NCBI GenBank assembly: GCA_039830045.1
Contig: CP140044.1
Coordinates: 310,001 to 374,000, forward strand
Source: Buchnera aphidicola (Floraphis choui)
GTDB taxonomy: Bacteria; Pseudomonadota; Gammaproteobacteria; Enterobacterales; Enterobacteriaceae
Reading direction: 5' to 3'
DNA length: 64,000 nt
This document shows positions 56,915 through 64,000 of this stretch, piece after piece. The position numbers and the translations under genes are program-made. Numbering within the stretch: position 1 is the first letter of the stretch; each line of letters opens with the position of its first letter. Below the pieces are notes generated by a model. That model saw only the letters and a list, made by a program, of their open reading frames with translations. It did not search any database and had not been told where the DNA came from.

Positions 56915-57826
56915 ATGTATTTACATTCTATATTATTCCCTGGTCAAGAATTACAAAATATAAATGTATTATTTTCTTTTATAAATAAAAATGCAATTAT
57001 AAAAAATACTTTTGACGAATCGTCCGAATATATTGGATATGATTTACGGAAACTAATTAAAAAAAAATCACAAGAAAAAATCAATACGAGTAAATATGCT
57101 AAATTAATAACGCTAACATCATCAATTGCTATGTATCGAGTATGGAAAAGTGAAAACAAAAACGTACCGCTAATATTAGCAGGACATAGTTTAGGAGAAT
57201 ATTCTGCGCTAGTATGTTCTAAATCACTAAAATTTTATGATGCTATAAAACTAATTACACTTCGTAATAAACTTATGCAGGAATCTATAAAAAATATGCG
57301 TGGGGCTATGAACGTAGTAATTGGATTGCAACAATACGAAATTGAAAAAATTTTAAAGAATTTCCAATACACAAAAAAAATTTCTATAGCTTGTATTAAT
57401 ACTAAATATCAAATTGTTATTTCAGGAGAACAGTCTATAGTACATAAAGTAAGCGATGTTTGCAAAAAAAACGGAGCTAAAAAAATTGTTTATTTATCTA
57501 TACATCCTCCCTCCCATTGCATTCTGATGAAAAATGCTGCAAAAAAATTTTCAATTATATTAAATAAAACAACATTTAAAACACCAATATTTCCAGTTGT
57601 TAATAATGTTGATGCAAAATGTGAAACTTCTATATTAGCTATTCGAAAAGCGTTAACTAGACAATTATATAATCCAGTTAGATGGACTGATACTATCGCA
57701 TATTTAGCCTCTAAAAACACATCAATATTTCTTGAAGCTGGATTAAATAGTACATTAACGAATCTTAATAAATTTATTGTTGCAATTCCATCAATTTCAC
57801 TTAATAATAAAGTTAATTCTTCTTAA
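56915..57826 (+). CDS. fabD: Malonyl-CoA:ACP transacylase
   Basis: FabD loads malonyl groups onto acyl carrier protein for fatty-acid synthesis. It has 303 residues (E. coli 309). The nucleophile elbow AGHSLGEYSALV has Ser near 91; the second catalytic residue is in HPPSHCILMKNAA. The N-terminal PGQ motif is present (LFPGQELQN). It has AAAAGGAAT before the ATG. fabG and acpP follow as in E. coli. Confidence 0.95.
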   Translation: MYLHSILFPGQELQNINVLFSFINKNAIIKNTFDESSEYIGYDLRKLIKKKSQEKINTSKYAKLITLTSSIAMYRVWKSENKNVPLILAGHSLGEYSALVCSKSLKFYDAIKLITLRNKLMQESIKNMRGAMNVVIGLQQYEIEKILKNFQYTKKISIACINTKYQIVISGEQSIVHKVSDVCKKNGAKKIVYLSIHPPSHCILMKNAAKKFSIILNKTTFKTPIFPVVNNVDAKCETSILAIRKALTRQLYNPVRWTDTIAYLASKNTSIFLEAGLNSTLTNLNKFIVAIPSISLNNKVNSS

Positions 57827-57859
57827 AATATTTAAAATATATATATATAAATATTAATC

Positions 57860-58592
57860 ATGAAATTAAAAAAAAATAGCATTAGTTACAGGAGCAAGTA
57901 GTGGAATAGGAAAAGGAATTGCTAAAAAACTAGTAAGTCAAGGAATAATGGTAATTGGTACTTCTACTTCTGCAATAGGACAAAAAAAAATTAATAATTA
58001 TTTAAAAAAAAATGGTTCTAGCTTTATTCTTAATGCTGAAAATCCTAATTCCATCACAAAAACTATACAAAATATTTACAATAACTTTGAATCTATTGAT
58101 ATATTAATAAATAACATAGGAATTATAAATGATAAATTGTTAATTAATATGACACATAAAGAATGGAATAATGTTTTAAATATTAATTTAAATTCTATTT
58201 TCTATATAACTCAACCTATTGTGCAAAAAATGATAAAGAAAAAAAAAGGCAAAATTGTTACTATAGGATCTATTATGGGTCATATAGGAAATTTAGGCCA
58301 AACAAATTATTCTACTTCAAAATCTGGACTCATTGGTTTTCACAGATCTTTAGCGTTAGAAGTTGCTTCTCAAGGAATTTGTGTAAATATGATAGCTCCT
58401 GGTTTTATCGAAACTAATATGACAAAAAATCTCACAGAACGTCAAAAAAATAAATATCTTTCTAAAATTCCTATACGTAGGTTTGGAACAATTAATGAAA
58501 TATCTGAAACAGTTTTATTTTTAGTTTCTGATCATATTAATTATATTACGGGGCAAATTATTCATGTTAATGGTGGAATGTACATGCCTTAA
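57860..58592 (+). CDS. fabG: 3-oxoacyl-ACP reductase FabG, frameshifted at an A9 run
   Basis: FabG is the NADPH-dependent ketoreductase of fatty-acid elongation. ATG 57860 opens MKLKK and meets nine A (57868-57876), after which the frame closes at a TAG. One A fewer gives MKLKKIALVTGASSGIGKGIAKKL, the normal SDR nucleotide-binding start. The remaining frame runs to 58592 with NNIGIINDKLLINMT, SIMGHIGNLGQTNYSTSKSGLIGF (catalytic Tyr and Lys) and GQIIHVNGGMYMP. The total, about 243 residues, equals E. coli FabG (244). As a normally essential enzyme it is probably rescued by transcript slippage. The remaining ORF without the shift lacks the first 29 residues, including the glycine motif. Confidence 0.92.
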
Positions 58593-58672
58593 TTTAATGA
58601 AATTCATGTATTTCATTTTATTCTGAATATTTTATTTTACAATATTTTATTAAATAATTAAAAAAGGTTTAT

Positions 58673-58909
58673 ATGAAAAATATAGAAAAAAAAATAAAAA
58701 AAATCATTTCAAAACAATTAGGCATAAATAAAGAAGAAATTAATAATAAATCATCTTTAATTGAAGATCTAGGTTCAGATTCATTAGATAATGTAGAATT
58801 AATTATGACTTTAGAAGAACAATTTAACATTGAAATTCAAGATGAAGACGCAGAGAAATTTAATACAGTACAATCAATAATTGATTTTATCAAAAGTAAA
58901 ACTTTATAA
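58673..58909 (+). CDS. acpP: Acyl carrier protein
   Basis: This 78-residue carrier holds growing acyl chains on phosphopantetheine; the length is that of E. coli AcpP. The attachment Ser37 is in DLGSDSLDNVELIMTLEEQF. The N-terminal helix is Lys-rich (MKNIEKKIKKIISKQLG), less acidic than in E. coli. A Shine-Dalgarno AAAAAGG precedes the ATG. fabF, which follows in E. coli, is missing; tmk is next. Confidence 0.97.
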   Translation: MKNIEKKIKKIISKQLGINKEEINNKSSLIEDLGSDSLDNVELIMTLEEQFNIEIQDEDAEKFNTVQSIIDFIKSKTL

Positions 58910-59000
58910 TTTATTTTTAAATGTAATAAAATTTTTTAATCTATTATTGATATTTATAATTCTATTAAATAAAAAAATTTTTCATTTGGAAGTTTCAAAA

Positions 59001-59635
59001 ATGCTGAATAGTAAATTTATAGTAATTGAAGGGATAGAAGGTTCTGGAAAAACCACAATATGCCATTTTGCAAAACAGTTATTGTTTAAATGGGGAATTA
59101 CTAATATAAAAAATTTAAGGGAACCTGGAAGTACCCCATTATCTGAAAAAATTAGATTTTTGATCAAAAATTCTATTAAAAATGAATATATACACAATGA
59201 AACCGAATTATTATTAATTTATGCAGCTAGAATACAACTAATAAAAACAATAATATATCCAGAACTAAAAAAAGGAAATTGGATAATTAACGATCGACAT
59301 GCATTATCTTCTTTAGCTTATCAAGGTGGAGGAAGAAGAATTCAAAAAAAAAAATATTATTATTGCAATCATTATTTATAAAAAATTTCGTTCCTGATAT
59401 AACGTTTTATTTAGATGTAAAACCTATAGTTGGCTTAAAAAGAATTCAAAAAAGAAAAAATTTAGATAGAATAGAAAATAATAAATTAGAATTTTTTATA
59501 CGAGTCAGAAACACTTATTTAAAATTTATTAGAAATAATTCTAAAATCATTAAAGTTAACGCTAATCATAATTTGAAAATGGTAAAAAAGAATTTTCAAT
59601 TGAAATTTTATTCTTGGTTAAATAAAAATATATGA
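59001..59635 (+). CDS. tmk: Thymidylate kinase, frameshifted at an A11 run
   Basis: Tmk makes dTDP from dTMP for DNA synthesis. ATG 59001 gives MLNSKFIVIEGIEGSGKTT (Walker A), then LREPGSTPLSEKIR and NDRHALSSLAYQGGGRRIQ. Frame one ends at 59381 after eleven A (59344-59354). One more A moves the frame to IILLLQSLFIKNFVPDITFYLDVKPIVGLKRI, and the join then has the same length as E. coli (RGIDQ to FRPD, 22 residues). The final frame ends at 59635 and overlaps the holB start (ATGA). The gene is complete apart from the one base; the product would be about 211 residues. Confidence 0.92.
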
Positions 59636-60627
59636 GTTTACATCCATGGTTGATTACACATTATTATAATATCATTTCTCATTTAAAAAATAAAAAAAAT
59701 AATCGTTCTATTATATTAAAAACTCATAAAGGAATAGGAACTACTTCATTAGTAAAAAATATTGCGTTTTGGTTATTATGCTTAAATAAAAAAGAAAACA
59801 CTTCTTTTTGTGGTCATTGTCAAAGTTGTCAATTAATGCATTTAAAAACTCATCCTGATTGGTATGATATGAAATTATTTTCGCGTAAAAATATAGTAGG
59901 CATTGATAGTATAAGATTATTATGCAGTCAAATATTTCAAACTGCTAAAAAAAATGGAAATAAAGTTATATATTTTTCTAATATATCACAACTAACAGAA
60001 TGTGGAATTAATGCTTTGTTAAAAACACTTGAAAAACCTCCAAAAGATACGTACTTTTTATTTATAAATTATTTTTCTTTACCATTACTACTCACGTTTC
60101 GCAGCCGTTGCATACTATATAAAATTTTACCTCCATCAGAAGAAATTAGTATTCATTGGTTAAAACAAAACAATTTTAAAATAAAAGAAAAAACTCTTAA
60201 AACTGTATTACGTATTAACAAAGGATTACCTATTTTAGCTAAAGAATTTCTTTTAAAGTCATTATGGAAAGAACGAGACACATTTTTTGTTTGTCTTAAA
60301 CACTCTATTTTAAACAAGAACTTAGTTTATATGTTAGATAACTTTAATTTAGGTAATATAGAAAAAAAAATTTTTTGGTTGTGTAGTTTATTATTAGATT
60401 CTATGAAAATAAAATATAGCAATAAAGATAATATAATTAATTTAGACAAAGTTAATATCGTAAAGCTTTTAAAAAAAAGATACTCTTTTATTTTATTAGA
60501 CAATAGTCTAAGATCATGGATATATTGTAATTTCAAATTAGTTAGTATAACAGGAATTAATACAGAACTATTATTAACTGAACAATTATTACGATGGGAA
60601 ACTATTTTAGCATTTAATATAAATTAA
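59632..60627 (+). CDS. holB: DNA polymerase III delta-prime subunit
   Basis: HolB is a clamp-loader subunit, 331 residues (E. coli 334). It has a degenerate nucleotide loop (KTHKGIGTTSLVKNIA), as expected for a non-hydrolysing subunit, the zinc motif CGHCQSC (about 62-68), HPDWYDMK, and the SRC motif in FRSRCILYKI. Sensor residues ALLKTLEKPPKDTYFLFI are conserved. It overlaps tmk by 4 bases, so they are translationally coupled. Confidence 0.93.
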   Translation: MSLHPWLITHYYNIISHLKNKKNNRSIILKTHKGIGTTSLVKNIAFWLLCLNKKENTSFCGHCQSCQLMHLKTHPDWYDMKLFSRKNIVGIDSIRLLCSQIFQTAKKNGNKVIYFSNISQLTECGINALLKTLEKPPKDTYFLFINYFSLPLLLTFRSRCILYKILPPSEEISIHWLKQNNFKIKEKTLKTVLRINKGLPILAKEFLLKSLWKERDTFFVCLKHSILNKNLVYMLDNFNLGNIEKKIFWLCSLLLDSMKIKYSNKDNIINLDKVNIVKLLKKRYSFILLDNSLRSWIYCNFKLVSITGINTELLLTEQLLRWETILAFNIN

Positions 60628-60648
60628 ATTTTAACAAGAGAAAATTTT

Positions 60649-61434
60649 ATGTTTTTTGTAGACTCACATTGTCATATTGACCTTTTGAATTATCACAATA
60701 TACATTTAGGAATAGAAGATGTAATACAAAAAGCTAAGAACAATAATGTTAAACTATTATTGACAGTATCAACATCTATTAAAAACTTTAATTATATAAA
60801 AGTTTTTACAAAAAATAATAAAAATATATTGTTATCTTGTGGTATTCACCCTTTGCATTTAAATGAAGATAAAAATGAAATAAAAGATCTAAAAATATTA
60901 TCTCAAAATAAAAAAGTAATTGCTATAGGAGAAACAGGATTAGATTATTTTCATAAATCTGACAATTTTTCTTCCCAAAAATTGTCATTTCGAAAACATG
61001 TTCAAATTGCAGTTAAACTTAACAAACCATTACTAATACATACTAGATGTGCTATTAACGATACAATTAACATTTTAAAGGAGGAGAAATCAGAAAAATG
61101 CACAGGAATAATTCACTCTTTTACTGAAAATATTAGTTCTGCAAAAAAATTGCTAGATTTAGGATTTTATATTTCTTTTTCTGGAATTATAACTTTTAAA
61201 AACTCTGATCATATAAGAAAAGTTGTACAATTTGTACCTTTAGATAGAATTTTATTAGAAACTGATTCTCCATATTTAACTCCAGTACCATATAGAGGCA
61301 AAGAAAATCAGCCTGCTTTTCTATATAACACGGCATTAGTTATCGCTAAGTTAAAAAACTTAGACATTACAGTTCTCGCATACAATACTACGAAAAATTT
61401 TTTTAAACTGTTTAATTTAAATTATCTTTTTTAA
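60649..61434 (+). CDS. ycfH: TatD-family metal-dependent DNase (YcfH)
   Basis: This 261-residue TIM-barrel hydrolase (E. coli YcfH 265) has metal ligands in VDSHCHIDLL (HxH, 7-9), IGETGLDYF, LIHTR, GIIHSFTE and LLETDSPYLTP. The in vivo substrate of YcfH is not settled. It follows holB by 21 bases with a weak Shine-Dalgarno AAGAGAA, and precedes ptsG as in E. coli. Confidence 0.93.
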   Translation: MFFVDSHCHIDLLNYHNIHLGIEDVIQKAKNNNVKLLLTVSTSIKNFNYIKVFTKNNKNILLSCGIHPLHLNEDKNEIKDLKILSQNKKVIAIGETGLDYFHKSDNFSSQKLSFRKHVQIAVKLNKPLLIHTRCAINDTINILKEEKSEKCTGIIHSFTENISSAKKLLDLGFYISFSGIITFKNSDHIRKVVQFVPLDRILLETDSPYLTPVPYRGKENQPAFLYNTALVIAKLKNLDITVLAYNTTKNFFKLFNLNYLF

Positions 61435-61579
61435 GATCATATTACATTAGTTAATATATGATATTTGTTATTTACCGTATTTATTTCTCAACTATAAAAA
61501 GTTTTATAAATACAAAAATAAAACATGTTTCTTGAAATAGATTTTATCTATAATAAAATTTAATAGGAAATTATTATGT

Positions 61580-63013
61580 ATGTTTAAAAATACGTTTTCA
61601 AATTTACAAAAAATAGGCAAATCATTAATGTTACCAATATCTGTACTCCCTATTGCTGGGATATTATTAGGTATTGGTTCTGCCAATTTTAATATAATTC
61701 CAAATATTGTTTCACGAATTATGGCTGAAGCAGGAGGATCAGTATTTTATAACATGCCTTTAATTTTTGCTATTGGGATAGCACTAGGATTTACTAAAAA
61801 TGATGGAGTATCTGCTTTAGCTGCAGTAGTTTCTTATGGAATCATGACACAAACATTTGCATTGATGACTCCTATTTTTTTAAAAAGTTCAATTATAGAT
61901 ATGAATAATAAATATTTATTAGATACTGGAATATTAGGAGGTATTATATCTGGATCTATTTCTGCATATATGTTTAATCGATTTCATCATATTCAACTTC
62001 CAGATTATTTAGGATTTTTTTCTGGAAAACGATTTATTCCAATTATTTCAGGATTGTCAGCCATTTTAGTGGGTTTGATTTTATCATTTATATGGCCTCC
62101 TATAGGTAATGGAATAAAAATATTTTCTGAGTGGGCAGCGTATCAAAATCCTGTTCTTGCTTTTGGAATATATGGCATAGTGGAACGAGCTTTAGTACCC
62201 TTCGGATTACATCATATATGGAACGTACCCTTTCAAATGCAAATAGGAGAGTATAGTAATTCTATCGGGCAAATATTTCATGGAGATATTGCTAGATATA
62301 TGGCAGGTGATTCCACAGCTGGAAAATTATCAGGAGGTTTTATATTTAAAATGTATGGTCTTCCTGCCGCAGCATTAGCAATATGGCATTGTTCTCATAA
62401 AAAAAATAAAGCTAAAATAGGCGGGATTATGATGTCTGGAGCATTAACTGCTTTTTTAACAGGAATTACTGAACCCATTGAATTCTCATTTATTTTAGTA
62501 GCGCCTATATTATATGTAATTCATTCTATTTTAGCTGGCTTGGCTTTTCCAATTTGTATCTTATTAAATATGCGATCAGGAACAAGTTTTTCTCATGGAT
62601 TAATTGACTTTTTAGTACTCAGTGGAAATAGTCATAATTTATGGTTGTTTCCTATTGTAGGAATAGCATATGGTATACTTTATTACGTTATTTTTTATCT
62701 AACTATAAAAAAATTAAATTTGAAAACACCAGGAAGAGAGAAAACTAATACTGTAATAATATATAAAAATTTAAAAGAAATGGTACCACTTATAGTATCA
62801 GCTTTAGGAGGAAAAAATAACATTACCGCCTTAGATGCTTGTATTACACGATTACGTATTACAGTAATGAATATGTCTAAAGTAAATATACAAAAACTTA
62901 AAGATCTTGGAGCTGCTGGAGTAATTACTTCAGGATTAGGAGTACAAGTAGTATTTGGAACTAAATCAGATAATATAAAGACAGAAATAGATCATTATCT
63001 TTTAAACAATTGA
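61580..63013 (+). CDS. ptsG: PTS glucose-specific EIICB component
   Basis: PtsG imports and phosphorylates glucose and is the main sugar entry feeding the glycolytic genes in this window. The 477 residues equal E. coli PtsG. The start MFKNTFSNLQKIGKSLMLPISVLPIAGILLG matches. The EIIC part (about 1-385) has 8-10 membrane segments with GITEPIEFSF, the sugar-site motif. The EIIB domain (about 400-477) has LDACITRLR with the phosphorylated Cys. EIIA (Crr), HPr and EI are outside this window. Confidence 0.97.
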   Translation: MFKNTFSNLQKIGKSLMLPISVLPIAGILLGIGSANFNIIPNIVSRIMAEAGGSVFYNMPLIFAIGIALGFTKNDGVSALAAVVSYGIMTQTFALMTPIFLKSSIIDMNNKYLLDTGILGGIISGSISAYMFNRFHHIQLPDYLGFFSGKRFIPIISGLSAILVGLILSFIWPPIGNGIKIFSEWAAYQNPVLAFGIYGIVERALVPFGLHHIWNVPFQMQIGEYSNSIGQIFHGDIARYMAGDSTAGKLSGGFIFKMYGLPAAALAIWHCSHKKNKAKIGGIMMSGALTAFLTGITEPIEFSFILVAPILYVIHSILAGLAFPICILLNMRSGTSFSHGLIDFLVLSGNSHNLWLFPIVGIAYGILYYVIFYLTIKKLNLKTPGREKTNTVIIYKNLKEMVPLIVSALGGKNNITALDACITRLRITVMNMSKVNIQKLKDLGAAGVITSGLGVQVVFGTKSDNIKTEIDHYLLNN

Positions 63014-63127
63014 TATATGTCATATAAAAATTTTTGTTTATCAATTTTAAATATAAGTAAAATATAACTCAAATTATATTAAAATATCTATTTAACAGTA
63101 ATCTAACATTTAAAGGATGTAATCATT

Positions 63128-63475
63128 TTGAAAAAAACAAGTGTATTCAGTAAAATAATAGAAGACAATACTTCATCAAAAATAATTTATCAAGATAAAG
63201 ATGTGACTGCTTTTCACGATATTAATCCAATAGCACCTATACACATATTAATTGTCTCAAATATATTAATTAAATCTACCAATGAAATTAACGAAAGCAA
63301 TAAACATATATTAGGACATATGTCATATATAGCAATTATATTAGCTAAAAAATTTAAAATTAGCAAAAATGGATATAGACTAATTATTAATTGTAATGAA
63401 CACGGTGGACAAGAAATTTTCCATTTACATTTACATTTGTTAGGAGGAAAAAAATTAGGTAAAATGTTATTTTAA
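63128..63475 (+). CDS. hinT: HIT-family purine nucleoside phosphoramidase HinT
   Basis: HinT hydrolyses AMP-lysine-type phosphoramidates. It has 115 residues (E. coli 119). The start is TTG at 63128 (no ATG nearby), with TAAAGGATG upstream as ribosome site. Motifs are FSKIIEDNTSSKIIYQDKDVTAFHDINP, HILIVSN and the HIT triad GGQEIFHLHLHLLGGKKLG. It follows ptsG and precedes lpoB, as in E. coli. Confidence 0.94.
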   Translation: MKKTSVFSKIIEDNTSSKIIYQDKDVTAFHDINPIAPIHILIVSNILIKSTNEINESNKHILGHMSYIAIILAKKFKISKNGYRLIINCNEHGGQEIFHLHLHLLGGKKLGKMLF

Positions 63476-63523
63476 AGCGTCAATTATAATAAATTATTGC
63501 AAATAACATTTAGATCAAAAAAA

Positions 63524-64000
63524 ATGAAACAAATAAGGATTTTTTAATAAACATTCTATATATATTAATATTATTATCAACATTAATATTAACTAATTGT
63601 AGTCTTTTAAGGCATAATAATTATTTAAAACCTAAATATTACAAAAAAGTATTATTTAAAAAACGTGTATTAATTAATCTTCTAAATTTAGAACAAAAAA
63701 TTAATAATAATTTATCAAAAAAGATTCAAAGTATTAATATTCCATTTCAAAATAATCTATTATTTATAAGCGATATTAAAAATAATACTAATTATGAAAT
63801 AGAAACAAATAAAATTAAGAATGCACTTATTCATTTATTTAATCAAAAAATTGCTTGTTTTAATATAATCAAACCGAATAATATTAAACAAGCAAAAAGA
63901 GATTTAAGTATTTCTTTGCAAGACATATTAATTAATAGAAATAAAGCATTACTTTTAGCAAAAAAAATTAATGTAAATTATCTAATATATAGCTCAATAT
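63524..64000 (+). CDS. lpoB: PBP1b activator lipoprotein LpoB, 5' part, start disrupted
   Basis: The frame covering 63547-64000 encodes a lipoprotein signal (NILYILILLSTLILTNC) and LpoB-like sequence: NALIHLFNQKIACFNIIKP, KQAKRDLSISLQDILINRNKALLLAKKINVNYLIYSS matches E. coli MAKQQLGLSPQDSLGTRSKAIGIARNVGAHYVLYSS. This frame lacks an ATG. The only near ATG (63524) reads MKQIRIF then stops after six T (63540-63545); one more T would give MKQIRIFLINILYILILLS. Alternatively an ATA at 63547 has an ideal Shine-Dalgarno (AAGGA, 7 bases before). LpoB activates PBP1b from the outer membrane. The 3' end is outside the window. Confidence 0.8.

Noticed and set aside
58881..59000. N-terminal extension of tmk overlapping the acpP end
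   Set aside because: The hydrophobic run is translation of spacer DNA; Tmk homology begins at the ATG at 59001.
1..64000. CRISPR arrays, insertion sequences, prophage, toxin-antitoxin or transferred islands
   Set aside because: No direct-repeat arrays, transposase or integrase motifs, or base-composition shifts were seen; gene content and order are vertically inherited enterobacterial.

Overview
The window is a stretch of an obligate insect endosymbiont chromosome, almost certainly Buchnera aphidicola (aphid symbiont). The sequence is extremely AT-rich in genes and even more so in spacers. Nearly every gene is a recognisable, slightly shortened relative of an E. coli chromosomal gene. There are no insertion sequences, prophages, CRISPR arrays or regulators of the usual free-living kind. 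The retained set (glycolysis, 2-oxoglutarate dehydrogenase E1/E2, a basal-body-only flagellar cluster, minCDE, a remnant fab cluster) fits Buchnera. The exact aphid host cannot be fixed from the sequence; a lineage outside the best-known Acyrthosiphon strain (for example the Baizongia type) is a weak guess.

Layout. 1-5.3 kb: end of bioA, pgl, and the lipoprotein-release operon lolC-lolD-lolE followed by a 52-residue basic ORF. 5.6-18.2 kb: gapA, fldA, phrB, nif3, sucAB, pal, gpmA, pfkA, glpF. 18.2-27.9 kb: tpiA, rpsA, aroA, serC, serS, lolA on the minus strand, then trxB and infA. 28-43.8 kb: aspS, znuBC, mepM, pykA, zwf, htpX, yoaE, tsaB, minCDE, rsmC. 43.8-44.2 kb: tRNA-Leu(UAA), tRNA-Cys(GCA), tRNA-Ser(UGA). 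44.2-52.8 kb: murJ, pyrC, flgA, flgBC-FGHIJ. 53.4-64 kb: a truncated rne, rluC, rpmF, fabD-fabG-acpP-tmk-holB-tatD, ptsG, hinT and the start of lpoB. Local gene order still follows blocks of the E. coli map.

The genes cover glucose uptake and glycolysis (ptsG, pfkA, tpiA, gapA, gpmA, pykA), the oxidative pentose phosphate entry (zwf, pgl), aromatic/serine/pyrimidine/biotin steps for host provisioning and self-use (aroA, serC, pyrC, bioA), translation, fatty-acid elongation, division-site selection, cell-wall maintenance (murJ, mepM, lpoB, pal) and a flagellar rod/ring export structure without hook genes.

The most notable signal is a set of reading-frame breaks at homopolymer runs: lolD (T9), rsmC (A10), fabG (A9), tmk (A11) and probably lpoB (T6), plus an in-frame TAA beside an A8 run in lolA. 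In lolD, rsmC, fabG and tmk the protein continues at the matching residue after a one-base correction, and fabG and tmk belong to normally essential functions. This fits the known Buchnera pattern in which RNA polymerase slippage at poly(A) tracts rescues broken genes, or else recent decay or homopolymer sequencing error. Three of the six (lolD, lolA, lpoB) fall in outer-membrane lipoprotein trafficking or its clients. Other oddities: GlpF with altered selectivity-filter residues, ZnuBC without ZnuA, RNase E cut to its catalytic core, a sigma32-like promoter before htpX, a 21-bp perfect hairpin before gpmA, and an A73 discriminator in tRNA-Ser. I found no convincing wholly new multi-gene system.
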